In this document: in pieces, positions 36,587 to 45,542 of the stretch | How positions within the stretch are numbered: position 1 is the stretch's first letter | Layout of the letters: every line of letters begins with the position of its first letter | Origin: Bacteroidota bacterium | GTDB lineage: Bacteria > Bacteroidota > Bacteroidia > Cytophagales > Cyclobacteriaceae | DNA length: 64,000 nucleotides | Reading direction: 5' to 3' | Assembly (NCBI GenBank): GCA_023417065.1 | Contig: JAEZGH010000042.1 | Location: 84,448 to 148,447, forward strand | Made by a program: the position numbers and the translations under genes | Notes under the pieces: generated by a model | Told to the model about the DNA's origin: nothing | The model's database searches: none | What the model saw: only the letters and a program-made list of their open reading frames with translations

Positions 36587-36951
36587 GCAAAAAGAAAAAT
36601 ACCCTAAAAGACTTAGATGAATTCCTAAAACAACAGGCGACGACACTTGTGACACCAGAACCGGTGGATGTACAACCCGTCGCTGAGGTCGTCCCTCCCA
36701 CCGATTACTCAGTCGAAACAGACGCACGGGAGGATGTCACGACCGACATGATCTACAAAGACCTGATCCAGCTCAGCCAGAAAGACCCTGAGTCCTTCCG
36801 CCAAAAGCTTTACGCTCTCATCATCCAGGTTCTTGAAGCCCAACAGGAGTCGCTGCCTGAAGACAAGATGCTGATCAATACCGCCCTGTATCTCAAGAGC
36901 GGCGAAAACTGGAAAGACGCTATCCGCGACTATTGGACTAAAAGCGTTTAA
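36583..36951 (+). CDS. Small partner protein of the ParA-like ATPase, unknown
   Basis: The 122-residue protein overlaps the ATPase gene as ATGA, so the two are translated together. Residues 1-15 are basic (MSKKKNTLKDLDEF), 16-55 are Pro/Val/Glu-rich and probably disordered, and 55-122 are helical (MIYKDLIQLSQKDPESFRQKLYALIIQVLEAQ). It is not ParB: no HTH or CTPase motif is seen. A basic N-terminus is what ParA partners use to trigger ATP hydrolysis, so an adaptor role is inferred. Confidence 0.75.
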   Translation: MSKKKNTLKDLDEFLKQQATTLVTPEPVDVQPVAEVVPPTDYSVETDAREDVTTDMIYKDLIQLSQKDPESFRQKLYALIIQVLEAQQESLPEDKMLINTALYLKSGENWKDAIRDYWTKSV

Positions 36952-37009
36952 CTACCACCTGACTTTATTGAACTTTAACCAGGCCTCGTGGCCCTAATCT
37001 TATTTTATC

Positions 37010-38158
37010 ATGAAATTCGGAACGAAAGCAGTGCACGCCGGCGTAGAGCCGGACCCTTCAACAGGCGCAATCATGACGCCGATATATCAGACCTCGACCT
37101 ATGTGCAGGAATCGCCGGCCAAACACAAGGGCTACGCCTATGCACGCGGCGCCAACCCCACACGTAACGCTCTTCAGCAAAGCATCGCGGCTCTCGAAAA
37201 CGGAAAGTTCGGATTGTGCTTCTCGTCCGGCATGGGTGCAACAGATGCAGTGATGAAGCTACTCAAACCCGGCGACGAAGTCATCACCAGCAACGACCTG
37301 TATGGGGGCTCTTACCGCATGTTCAAGCACGTCTTTGAGAAATATGGAATCGTGTTTCATTTTATCGACCTGACGAATGCCGATAACATCAAGCCTCTCA
37401 TCAATGACAAAACGCGCCTTCTGTGGGTGGAGACACCTACGAATCCGCTGATGAACATCGTCGACATAAACGCTGTGGTCAACACTGCCCGACAAAAAGG
37501 CAACATACTCGTTGCTGTAGACAATACATTCGCATCACCGTACCTCCAGAACCCCCTTGACCTGGGTGCCGACATGGTCATGCATTCGGTTACAAAATAT
37601 TTAGGCGGACACTCTGATGTGGTTATGGGCGCGCTGGTAACAAATGATGAGGCTCTCCACAAGGACCTCGCCTTTATTGCCAACTCATGCGGGGCAGTCC
37701 CCGGACCTCAGGATTCCTTCCTCGTATTGCGTGGTATCAAAACTCTCCACCTTCGCATGGAACGGCATTGTCTCAACGGAAGAAAGATCGCCGAATACCT
37801 GAAGGCTCATCCTAAAATCGGGAAGGTCTACTGGCCTGGCTTTGCAGATCATCCCAATCATGAGATTGCACGCAGGCAGATGCGTGACTTCGGCGGTATG
37901 CTATCATTTACCCTGAAGTCGGATGACCTCAGCAAGGCGAAGCTTCTGATGGAAAGTGTTGCACTTTTTTCACTCGCCGAATCCCTCGGAGGTGTTGAGT
38001 CATTGATCAACCATCCTGCCTCGATGACGCACGCGAGCATTCCTGCAGCAGAGCGTCAGAAGAGTGGGCTGGTCGACTCCCTGATCCGTCTGAGCATTGG
38101 CGTTGAAGATGCTGACGATCTTATCGCCGATCTGGAGCAGGCCCTCGGGAGGGTTTGA
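37010..38158 (+). CDS. metB: Cystathionine gamma-synthase/lyase family PLP enzyme
   Basis: The 382-residue protein is a full Cys/Met-metabolism PLP enzyme. Visible motifs are the N-terminal TKAVHAGVEPDPSTGAI, YARGANPTRNALQ, the cofactor loop FSSGMGA, DNTFASPYLQNP and the Schiff-base Lys in HSVTKYLGGHSD, with C-terminal LAESLGGVESLINHPASMTH. It would act on O-acylhomoserine and Cys, or on cystathionine; the two activities cannot be separated by motif alone. The gene symbol is therefore tentative. It lies 58 bp after the ParA pair, with no link evident. Confidence 0.88.
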   Translation: MKFGTKAVHAGVEPDPSTGAIMTPIYQTSTYVQESPAKHKGYAYARGANPTRNALQQSIAALENGKFGLCFSSGMGATDAVMKLLKPGDEVITSNDLYGGSYRMFKHVFEKYGIVFHFIDLTNADNIKPLINDKTRLLWVETPTNPLMNIVDINAVVNTARQKGNILVAVDNTFASPYLQNPLDLGADMVMHSVTKYLGGHSDVVMGALVTNDEALHKDLAFIANSCGAVPGPQDSFLVLRGIKTLHLRMERHCLNGRKIAEYLKAHPKIGKVYWPGFADHPNHEIARRQMRDFGGMLSFTLKSDDLSKAKLLMESVALFSLAESLGGVESLINHPASMTHASIPAAERQKSGLVDSLIRLSIGVEDADDLIADLEQALGRV

Positions 38159-38162
38159 CTTG

Positions 38163-38176
38163 TGATTTCTGATTTT
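38163..38176. repeat. Single AATCAG-type repeat copy
   Basis: TGATTTCTGATTTT starts 4 bp after the metB stop. It is the same inverted unit as found after the gamma-glutamyltransferase gene. Confidence 0.6.
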
Positions 38177-38193
38177 AGTTGAAAAAAGAAAGG

Positions 38194-38240
38194 GCCTCCT
38201 GGTATGTTGTGCTGACGCCATATACAGGGAGGCTCAACTT
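38194..38240 (+). terminator. Imperfect hairpin after metB
   Basis: GCCTCC (38194-38199) pairs with GGAGGC (38228-38233), extended by an imperfect CCTGGTAT/ATATACAGG stem. The plus-strand T tract (CTTTTCC) is weak; an A-rich side at 38182-38191 would give a T tract to minus-strand transcripts. Confidence 0.4.
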
Positions 38241-38295
38241 TTCCGATCGTGGCACGCGAGTCCGACATGTCCCAGCATTACAGCGCACCTAACCG

Positions 38296-38326
38296 TTTTG
38301 TAATCTGGCCTGCTTTGTTATTTTTA
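38296..38326 (+). promoter_or_regulatory. Candidate promoter of the MFS gene
   Basis: GTTTTG at 38295-38300 and TATTTTTA at 38319-38326 are spaced 18 bp and match the Bacteroidota pattern with one change in the -7 box. The ATG is 17 bp downstream. Confidence 0.4.
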
Positions 38327-38342
38327 TTGCAGGAAACTGTAA

Positions 38343-39620
38343 ATGGATAAGAAACAACTGAGGCAACTCTTTAGTCTGCCGGTCATCGTCGCTGCGCTCG
38401 GATACTTCGTCGATATTTATGACCTCCTATTGTTCAGTATAGTCAGGCGTGAAAGCCTGACCGACCTTGGCGTTCCCGCCGCAGAGCTTTTCGATAGCGG
38501 CGAATTCCTGCTTCAGGTACAGATGATCGGGCTCCTGGTGGGAGGTATCATCTGGGGTGTCATGGGCGACAAAAGAGGCAGGCTCTCCGTCCTCTTCGGG
38601 TCTATACTTCTTTACTCACTGGCAAACATCGCTAACGGTTTCGTTACCAACGTTCCTCAGTATGCCATCCTCCGCTTCATTGCAGGCATCGGCCTTGCGG
38701 GTGAACTTGGCGCCGGAGTTACACTGGTTTCGGAGACACTTCCTCCAAAACTCCGCGGGTGGGGCACGACAATCATTGCAACGGTGGGGCTGATGGGTGC
38801 TGTTCTCGCCAACATCGTTTCCAAAACCTTTGTATGGCAAACTGCTTACTTCATCGGAGGGGGCTTAGGCTTGATACTCCTCATTGCACGCGTCAGCGTG
38901 TTTGAATCGGGCATATTCCTGCGTACCGTGGAGAAGACTATTCCCCGCGGAAATTTCTTCCTCCTCTTCCAGAATCGCACGAGACTGCGGAAGTTTCTCG
39001 GATGCATATTTATCGGATTGCCTATCTGGTACGCCATCGGCATCCTGATCACCTTCTCTCCCGAGTTTGCCAGTGCGCTCGGGGTAGGTGAAATCAAAGC
39101 CGGAGATGCGGTAATGTTAAGTTACCTCGGACTCGCTGCAGGTGACTTGTTTAGTGGCTTCCTGAGTCAGACCTTCCGGTCGCGAAAATCCATTGTGCGG
39201 CTCTTTATCTTACTTACCTTCTTTTTTATCCTCCTTTACCTGTTTTCCCCATTCCGAAGCACCACCTTCTTTTTCATCACGTGCTTCACACTGGGGTTTG
39301 GAATTGGCTACTGGGCCCTGTTTGTAACCATTGCAGCCGAGCAATTCGGCACCAATCTTCGCGCAACGGTCGCGACATCCGTCCCTAATTTCATTCGGGG
39401 AACGGTGGTTCCCCTAACCTTGATGTTCAAGTTTCTTCGCACCACGATCAGTGAACATTTTGAGGGAAGCTCGGTGGTAGGTGACCCAAAACATACAGGC
39501 CTGATCTATGGGGCGCTGATCGTCGGGATTTTTACGATAGTAATAGCGGTTATCTCGCTGAAAGCTATCGATGAGACCTTTGGCCGTGATCTCGATTTTG
39601 AGGAGGAGCATCAATCCTGA
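38343..39620 (+). CDS. MFS transporter, metabolite:proton symporter type
   Basis: The 425-residue membrane protein has about twelve helices. The loop 2-3 motif GDKRGRLSVLFGSI and the AGIGLAGELGAGVTLVSE helix are those of the sugar/organic-acid porter branch (SP/MHS-like) of the major facilitator superfamily. The N-terminal GYFVDIYDLLLFSIV places a charged pair in helix 1, as in MHS transporters. The substrate is not evident. The following kinase gene starts 79 bp after its stop, with its own promoter box. Confidence 0.85.
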   Translation: MDKKQLRQLFSLPVIVAALGYFVDIYDLLLFSIVRRESLTDLGVPAAELFDSGEFLLQVQMIGLLVGGIIWGVMGDKRGRLSVLFGSILLYSLANIANGFVTNVPQYAILRFIAGIGLAGELGAGVTLVSETLPPKLRGWGTTIIATVGLMGAVLANIVSKTFVWQTAYFIGGGLGLILLIARVSVFESGIFLRTVEKTIPRGNFFLLFQNRTRLRKFLGCIFIGLPIWYAIGILITFSPEFASALGVGEIKAGDAVMLSYLGLAAGDLFSGFLSQTFRSRKSIVRLFILLTFFFILLYLFSPFRSTTFFFITCFTLGFGIGYWALFVTIAAEQFGTNLRATVATSVPNFIRGTVVPLTLMFKFLRTTISEHFEGSSVVGDPKHTGLIYGALIVGIFTIVIAVISLKAIDETFGRDLDFEEEHQS

Positions 39621-39673
39621 AACTCGTAACCGACTATTCCGTTACGAACAGCAAAACATTCAATACGTTTTGA

Positions 39674-39681
39674 TACCTTTG
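39674..39681 (+). promoter_or_regulatory. -7 box before the TPR kinase gene
   Basis: TACCTTTG exactly matches TAnnTTTG and lies 18 bp before the chosen GTG start. This near-leaderless spacing is unusual; no clear -33 is present. Confidence 0.45.
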
Positions 39682-39699
39682 TATCAAGGCCCTACTATA

Positions 39700-41781
39700 G
39701 TGAAATACCCAATCCTATTTCTCTTGTCTTTCTGTTCTATCCTGGCATCCGCCCAGAACAGAGAACTAATCAAGACGATAAGGGAGCAGCTGCAGAACGC
39801 TGACGAACGTAATCGTTTCCAATTGCTGAACAGCCTGGCCTGGGAGTACCGTTGGGCGAACCCCGACAGTACGATCTACTACGCCAGCGAAGCTTATGTT
39901 CTTGGTCAGAACATGAAGCTGCCAAAGGGCATCGCCGAACCTTTGAACTTCATCGGTGTTGCCTTTAACTACAAAGGAGATCGCATTCAGGCCTATGAAT
40001 ACTATGAAAAAGCCCTGAGGATCGCTACTGCCCAGCAGGATTCCACCCAGATTGCATATTCCAACAATAACCTTGGACGCCTTTTTTTCGAGCAGGGCGT
40101 ATTGTCGCGGTCTTACGAATACTTCACCAATTCCCTGTTCATCTTTCAGCATATCAAGGATTCATCGGGTCTGGCCTATACGTATCAAAGTCTCGCTAAC
40201 CTGTACAGACTTCAGGGCGACTTTGAAAAAGCGGAGAAGAACTACCTTAAAGCATACAACTTCCGCCTCCTGCTGGGAAACACCCGCGACATCATGTCGG
40301 CGATGGGCCAGCTCGGACGCTTATATCAGGACAACAAGGATCACGCAAAAGCATTGCGTTACTTCCACCTCGCGGACTCAGCAGGACGGGTCATCAACGA
40401 TGAAATCCTTCAGGCTGAAGTCAAGACCCTCATCGCGGAAAGCTACCTGAACCAGGACATGTTCAGTAAAGCCGAGGCCATGTGCGAGGAAGGTTTGAGT
40501 GTAATCCGCAGAGTCGGCTCCGTACGCATGTTCCCACAGGCTGCCCTTACCATGGGGCAGATCAAATTCCGGATGGGTGATCTTGCCCAGGCACGCAAGT
40601 ATTTCCGTGAAGCACTCAATATAGCCACAGAAATTCGCGACCTCAATTCAAAAATGGAATCACATTACTGGTTGTGGAAATTATCAGAAAAGGAAAACAA
40701 CCATAGTGAGGTACTAAAGAATCACAATCAATACCTGGTGCTGAAAGATTCGGTCAAAGACCTGGACGTAGCACGTCAGGTGGAAAGGCTGCAGTTTGAA
40801 ATTGAAATCGGGAAGAAAGATCGGGAAAACGAATTGCTCAAAGCCACGCAGGCGAAGAACGATGCCCTGCTCCAGCAGCACAAACTGCAAAACATCATAC
40901 TGATCATCATTCTCGTCTCTATCAGCGCTCTTGTGTTCATTCAGTTCCTTGCCAGCAGGCGCAGGCAGGCGATAAACCGGAAGCTCGCCGAGCAAAACCA
41001 TTTTATTGATCGTCAGCGCCAGGAGATCATCGCACAGAATGAAAAACTCTCCAAACGCAATCAGGAATTGTCGGATCTCAACTATGAGAAGGACACGTTG
41101 ATGAGCATTGTGGCTCACGACCTGAAGTCGCCGCTTAACCGGATCAACGGCATGGTTGAAATCATGGAGCTCGAGGGCGGGCTCACACCAGCTCAACGGA
41201 CGTACCTGCAGATGACGCGGGATGCGACGCGTTCAGGCCTTGACCTGATCAAAGACCTGCTCGACGTTCACATGCTTCAGGAAAACACAGTTCCCCACAG
41301 AACGGTGTTCAACATCAGCGAATTTATTCTGAAGAAAACGAAGGCTTTCGAACCTAGTGCTGAAGCGAAAGGTATCCATCTCCAGATTCTGCGGGTTGAA
41401 AACGAGGCTACGCTTCAGGATGTGAACTACCTGGGCCGCATTATCGATAACCTGCTGTCCAACGCCATTAAATTCTCAAAGCCCAACTCCACGGTTAGCG
41501 TGGCTGCCGGAAAGGATAATGAGACCCTATGGTTCTCCGTAAAGGATGAAGGCCCTGGTTTCAGCGACCGTGACAAGCACCTCCTTTTCCAGCGTTTCAA
41601 GAAGCTCAGTGCCCGCCCGACCGGGGGTGAGTCGTCCAATGGATTGGGCCTCGCCATCGTAAAAACCCTTGTCGACAGACTTGATGGCACCATCAACCTG
41701 AATACTGAAGCAGGCAAAGGCAGCGAGTTCGTCGTAAGACTTCCCCTCTTACCGGTTCCTCAGGAGATCGCAGCACAATAA
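39700..41781 (+). CDS. TPR-containing sensor histidine kinase
   Basis: The open frame starts at 39571 inside the MFS gene, but GTG 39700 begins a proper signal peptide (KYPILFLLSFCSILASAQ), giving 693 residues. About seven TPR units (about 25-375; AYEYYEKALRIAT, AEKNYLKAYNFR, ARKYFREALNIA) form a periplasmic sensor. A coiled coil and a membrane helix follow (398-419, NIILIIILVSISALVFIQFL). HisKA has H473 in IVAHDLKSP, and the ATPase has NLLSNAIKFS, KDEGPGFS and NGLGLAIVKT. No receiver lies in the same operon. TPR input suggests sensing of a protein or peptide partner. Confidence 0.88.
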   Translation: MKYPILFLLSFCSILASAQNRELIKTIREQLQNADERNRFQLLNSLAWEYRWANPDSTIYYASEAYVLGQNMKLPKGIAEPLNFIGVAFNYKGDRIQAYEYYEKALRIATAQQDSTQIAYSNNNLGRLFFEQGVLSRSYEYFTNSLFIFQHIKDSSGLAYTYQSLANLYRLQGDFEKAEKNYLKAYNFRLLLGNTRDIMSAMGQLGRLYQDNKDHAKALRYFHLADSAGRVINDEILQAEVKTLIAESYLNQDMFSKAEAMCEEGLSVIRRVGSVRMFPQAALTMGQIKFRMGDLAQARKYFREALNIATEIRDLNSKMESHYWLWKLSEKENNHSEVLKNHNQYLVLKDSVKDLDVARQVERLQFEIEIGKKDRENELLKATQAKNDALLQQHKLQNIILIIILVSISALVFIQFLASRRRQAINRKLAEQNHFIDRQRQEIIAQNEKLSKRNQELSDLNYEKDTLMSIVAHDLKSPLNRINGMVEIMELEGGLTPAQRTYLQMTRDATRSGLDLIKDLLDVHMLQENTVPHRTVFNISEFILKKTKAFEPSAEAKGIHLQILRVENEATLQDVNYLGRIIDNLLSNAIKFSKPNSTVSVAAGKDNETLWFSVKDEGPGFSDRDKHLLFQRFKKLSARPTGGESSNGLGLAIVKTLVDRLDGTINLNTEAGKGSEFVVRLPLLPVPQEIAAQ

Positions 41782-41924
41782 CCGGGGTTTTCCCCATCGG
41801 CGAAAGGTTCCGGGATCGTTTACCGCCCCCACACCGCCATTCACCTACCCTCCACCTGCAGTGGCCTAATACCCCTCAACCGGGGTTAAAGACGCGCGTA
41901 AATTCGTGTATAAATCATAAAAAC

Positions 41925-42689
41925 ATGGACACGCAGCACAGCAAAATCAATCCCTCATCATCTCAGACCCCTTCACCTGAACGCGAGCCACGCAGGCCGG
42001 ATTCAGGCAGACTGTTTGGCGGTATCGTCATTGTGGTGATAGGATGCGTCTGGCTTGCCCGCCAGGTCGGAATGGACCTTCCTTTCTGGCTGTTCCGATG
42101 GCAGATGCTGCTCATCGGATTGGGTATCTTCATCGGTGCCCGGAGTTCCTTCCGCAATCCGGGATGGATTATCCTCGTGGCCATCGGATCTGTGAGTCTC
42201 ATTGACTACTACTACCACATCGATTTGTGGCACTTCTTCTGGCCCGTGTTCATCATCGGCGTGGGATTGTTTATGATCCTGCGGTCACGCCGGTCATCTT
42301 CACGCTTCAGAGACCGCTGCGGCGACAGGGTACTCGAAGGAAATGAAGAAGTGCTCGACTCAGTAACGGTGTTTGGTGGAGTAAAAAAAAACATCATATC
42401 TAAAACCTTCAGAGGAGGCGAAGCAGTGACAATCTTTGGCGGAACGGAGATCAACCTCATGCAGGCGGATTCACCCGACAAGATCGTACTTGAAATCGTT
42501 CAGATTTTTGGAGGAACTAAGCTTGTGGTACCCGCACACTGGCAGATCCACACAGATGAATTGGTAACTGTTTTCGGCGGACTGAATGACAAGCGTCTCG
42601 TTCAACCGCATGCAAATCCCGAGGAAGTGAAGACACTGGTCCTGAAAGGCACCTGCATCTTCGGAGGAATTGACGTGAAGAGTTTCTGA
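41925..42689 (+). CDS. LiaF-like membrane protein (DUF5668 with LiaF-like C-terminus)
   Basis: The 254-residue protein has a Ser/Pro/Arg-rich N-terminus and about four membrane helices (about 30-120; LFGGIVIVVIGCVWLAR, WQMLLIGLGIFIG, PGWIILVAIGSVSLI, FWPVFIIGVGLFMIL). The C-terminal half is a repeated-strand domain with four FGG motifs (VTVFGGVKK, VTIFGGTEI, VQIFGGTKL, VTVFGGLND), typical of LiaF. LiaF restrains a cell-envelope stress kinase in Firmicutes. It is 380 bp before a LytS/LytTR pair here, with only DUF4288 between, which fits a modulator of that pair. Confidence 0.87.
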   Translation: MDTQHSKINPSSSQTPSPEREPRRPDSGRLFGGIVIVVIGCVWLARQVGMDLPFWLFRWQMLLIGLGIFIGARSSFRNPGWIILVAIGSVSLIDYYYHIDLWHFFWPVFIIGVGLFMILRSRRSSSRFRDRCGDRVLEGNEEVLDSVTVFGGVKKNIISKTFRGGEAVTIFGGTEINLMQADSPDKIVLEIVQIFGGTKLVVPAHWQIHTDELVTVFGGLNDKRLVQPHANPEEVKTLVLKGTCIFGGIDVKSF

Positions 42690-42717
42690 CTTGTAAATTA
42701 TCCTTCAACCTTATCCT

Positions 42718-43065
42718 ATGAACTGGTACATCGCGAAAATCATATTTGGAATAACAGCACAAAACACAGAACACAAACCTCAGTTTGATGAGCAGCTGCG
42801 ACTGATCGCGGCAACTTCCCAGGAAGAAGCGTTTCTCAAGGCCCGAATCCTGGGCATCCAACAGGAAGACACCTTTGTGAACGACAAGAACAACCTTGTA
42901 AAGTGGGAGTTTATCAATGTTGCTGACATCATCCAACTCGATAAACTTGAAGACGGCGTTGAAGTGGCATCAAGAATTTACGAAATGGAAGAAGGTGATG
43001 ATCATATCCATTATGTTCATCAAAAAGCGATAACATTGCGATTGAACTCAAGACCAATCTATTGA
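42718..43065 (+). CDS. DUF4288 protein
   Basis: The 115 residues match DUF4288: MNWYIAKIIFGI, FDEQLRLIAATSQEEAFLKA, KVEF-like VKWEFINVADI and DGVEVASRIYE. It is a small soluble alpha/beta protein of unknown function, without a signal peptide. It lies 28 bp after the LiaF-like gene and 4 bp before the LytS-like kinase, so it is part of that operon. Confidence 0.85.
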   Translation: MNWYIAKIIFGITAQNTEHKPQFDEQLRLIAATSQEEAFLKARILGIQQEDTFVNDKNNLVKWEFINVADIIQLDKLEDGVEVASRIYEMEEGDDHIHYVHQKAITLRLNSRPIY

Positions 43066-43069
43066 TCGC

Positions 43070-44098
43070 TTGATCTTCTCCAAAATCACATATCGTTCTT
43101 TCCTGCTGCAATACATCGGATGGTGGTTGGGCTGGACGCTCCTCCAGACCGGGGTGATGTACTACAACGCAGGCTTCGACTTTCTGGTCTCCCTGCAGGA
43201 TGCAGCAATGACCAATCTCGTCCTTGGCCTGGCGGGCTTTGAGATGATAATCGTGATGCGGCACTTTCAGCCGCGCCGGACGCTGAGGGTGATCTGGAGC
43301 ATTTTCCTCGCGTTGGCATGCACGGCGTTCATTCAATGGTTGTTGCACCTTTCCATTCAGGATGCTGCATATCTTGAATTCACCGATCAGTGGATCGTCG
43401 TTCGGGCGGTGTTTGCATGGCTGATGCTGAGCTCCATCACTGCAATAAGCTGGATGTGGTTTTACATTAAAGAACAACAGGAGGTTCAACTACGCACGGC
43501 TGATATGGAGAAACTTGCACGAGAAGCGGAACTCGCTACGCTGCGTCAGCAGTTGCAACCGCACTTTCTCTTTAACAGTCTCAACTCCATCAGCGCCCTT
43601 GCCGGAACACGCCCTGAAGAAGCCCGTAAAATGATTCAGCAGCTGTCGGATTTCCTTCGCGGAACGATAAAACGCGACGATCAAACGATGATCCAGTTAC
43701 AGGAGGAATTCCATCACCTGAACCTCTATCTTGAAATTGAAAAGGTAAGATTCGGGCACCGGCTGGTTACCCGCGTGGAAAGAGGTGAAGGCACAGAAAA
43801 CCTGAAGTTGCCAGCGTTGATCCTGCAACCTATTGTGGAGAATGCCATCAAGTTTGGCTTATACGATACGATCGGCGAAATCACCATCGTAATAACGGCT
43901 TCGCGCGAAGGAAACTACCTTCTGCTCAGCGTTGAAAATCCGTTTGATCCGGAGACATCACAACCCAAAAAAGGCACCGGCTTCGGGCTAACATCAATTA
44001 ATCGAAGGTTATACTTATTGTTCGGACGAAACGACTTATTGACTACGCGGCAGATAGGAACAACGTTTCGCACCGAAGTACGAATACCACAGTTATGA
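43070..44098 (+). CDS. LytS/YehU-type sensor histidine kinase
   Basis: The 342-residue protein starts at TTG 43070, 4 bp after the previous stop; the next in-frame Met is far inside. About four membrane helices fill residues 10-135 (YIGWWLGWTLLQTGVMYYN, LGLAGFEMIIVM, IFLALACTAFI, FAWLMLSSITAISWMWF). A coiled coil leads to the His_kinase domain with H165 in LQPHFLFNSLNSISAL, then an ATPase (NAIKFGLYD, GTGFGLTSINRRL). It overlaps the LytTR regulator by four bases and phosphorylates it. Confidence 0.92.
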   Translation: MIFSKITYRSFLLQYIGWWLGWTLLQTGVMYYNAGFDFLVSLQDAAMTNLVLGLAGFEMIIVMRHFQPRRTLRVIWSIFLALACTAFIQWLLHLSIQDAAYLEFTDQWIVVRAVFAWLMLSSITAISWMWFYIKEQQEVQLRTADMEKLAREAELATLRQQLQPHFLFNSLNSISALAGTRPEEARKMIQQLSDFLRGTIKRDDQTMIQLQEEFHHLNLYLEIEKVRFGHRLVTRVERGEGTENLKLPALILQPIVENAIKFGLYDTIGEITIVITASREGNYLLLSVENPFDPETSQPKKGTGFGLTSINRRLYLLFGRNDLLTTRQIGTTFRTEVRIPQL

Positions 44099-44835
44099 AG
44101 ATCAAAACTATCATAATAGACGACGAACCACTCGCGCGGACTATCACACGTGAGTATCTGCAGGGTTATCCGCATATAGATATCGTTGCTGAATGCAACG
44201 ACGGCTTCGAAGGCGTGAAAGCCATAACGCAACACAAGCCTGATCTTATTTTCCTCGATATACAGATGCCGAAGATCAATGGCTTTGAGATGCTTGAACT
44301 GCTTGATCCACCGCCTCCGGTGATCTTCACCACAGCATTCGACGAATACGCTATCAAAGCATTTGAGGCCCACGCCATCGATTACCTGTTGAAGCCTTAC
44401 AACAAGGAACGTTTCGACAAGGCAATGCAGAAATGGCTCGAAAGGCATCAGCAGGAAGACGTGCCAGTGGTTAGGGAGCTGATTGAAGAAGTGCGTCAGC
44501 CGGAAGAACGCACGCGCATTGTCGTACGTGAGTCCGGAAACATCAGAATCATTCCTGTCCGGGATGTTCAATACCTCGAAGCTTACGACGACTACGTGAA
44601 GATTCACACGGCAAAGGAGATGTTTCTGAAAAAGAAAACGATGAGCTTTTACGAGAACTCACTCGACGGCAACGAGTTCATCCGGGTGCACCGGTCATAC
44701 ATTGTTCAGCTTTCCCAGATCACACGGATAGAACCGATGGAGAAAGACAGTTACGTGGCATTGCTGAAGAGTGGCGCAAAGATTCCGCTTAGTAAGAGTG
44801 GCTATGCGCGATTGAGAAAAGTACTTGATTTATGA
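44095..44835 (+). CDS. LytTR-family response regulator
   Basis: The 246 residues have a receiver (acidic pair D9-D10, phosphoacceptor D55 in IFLDIQMP, FTTAFDEYAIKAF, K in LLKPYN). The LytTR DNA-binding domain covers about 138-244 (RIIPVRDVQYLEAYDDYVKIHT, FIRVHRSYIVQLSQI, IPLSKSGYARLRK). Start overlaps the kinase stop as ATGA. Targets may include the LiaF-like gene upstream. Its last six bases overlap the convergent yigZ gene. Confidence 0.95.
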   Translation: MKIKTIIIDDEPLARTITREYLQGYPHIDIVAECNDGFEGVKAITQHKPDLIFLDIQMPKINGFEMLELLDPPPPVIFTTAFDEYAIKAFEAHAIDYLLKPYNKERFDKAMQKWLERHQQEDVPVVRELIEEVRQPEERTRIVVRESGNIRIIPVRDVQYLEAYDDYVKIHTAKEMFLKKKTMSFYENSLDGNEFIRVHRSYIVQLSQITRIEPMEKDSYVALLKSGAKIPLSKSGYARLRKVLDL

Positions 44836-45453
44836 TGCGGCTTCGTCCGCGATCATTACGGCAGTCCCGGTGGCGCGCAGTAGTTCAACTTTATTAACAA
44901 GAGCGTCATGGTGACGCAACAGAACCTGTACGTGCATCAGTCCGCGTTCTGAGAACTCTTCGCGTTTGACCACGAGTTGAAAGTCCTTAACGAGGCGCAT
45001 AACCTCAGGAGTAGCATCATATTCATATTCAAATGCAAGATCAACCGTTACAGCTTCCGTTCGAATGCCGGCCTGATCCAGTGCCTCAGCCGCTGCTGTC
45101 TTATACGCATGGATCAGCCCGCTTACGCCGAGCTTTGTTCCTCCGAAATATCGCACGACGATCACAAGGACGTTGGTCAGATCGCGCGAGCGGATTTGTC
45201 CAAGTATGGGGTCCCCCGCAGAGTGATTGGGTTCGCCATCGTCAAAGCTCCGGTAGTGTTTTTTATCGGCGCCAAGCACCCAGGCGAAGCAATGATGGCG
45301 GGCATCAAAGTATTCCTTGCGCGCCTGCTCCAGGTGCGCGCGTATGTCGGCCTCATCTTTCACCGGAAAGGCAAACGATATAAACTTGCTGCCCTTCTCC
45401 TTATAGAGTCCCTGACCTGTGGATGAAACCGTATTAAATTCAAACACCTCCAT
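44830..45453 (-). CDS. yigZ: YigZ/IMPACT family protein
   Basis: The 207-residue protein has the IMPACT signature: SKFISFAFPV, DARHHCFAWVLG, FDDGEPNHSAGDPILGQI and VIVVRYFGGTKLGVSGLI. A C-terminal DUF1949-like half follows. YigZ proteins are conserved translation-associated factors; the molecular activity is not settled. It converges with the LytTR gene with six shared bases and no terminator between. Confidence 0.92.
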   Translation of the reverse strand: MEVFEFNTVSSTGQGLYKEKGSKFISFAFPVKDEADIRAHLEQARKEYFDARHHCFAWVLGADKKHYRSFDDGEPNHSAGDPILGQIRSRDLTNVLVIVVRYFGGTKLGVSGLIHAYKTAAAEALDQAGIRTEAVTVDLAFEYEYDATPEVMRLVKDFQLVVKREEFSERGLMHVQVLLRHHDALVNKVELLRATGTAVMIADEAAS

Positions 45454-45542
45454 GGCGGCTCCAAGTAAGGCAATAAAATTTTAACGAAAAACATGCAACT
45501 ATATACCACCGATACCTGTCTTCTAACAAAACATCATTCCCT

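Noticed and set aside
38194..38240. Strong terminator for a minus-strand gene
   Set aside because: The T tract fits minus-strand transcripts, but no minus-strand gene ends here; kept only as a weak hairpin.
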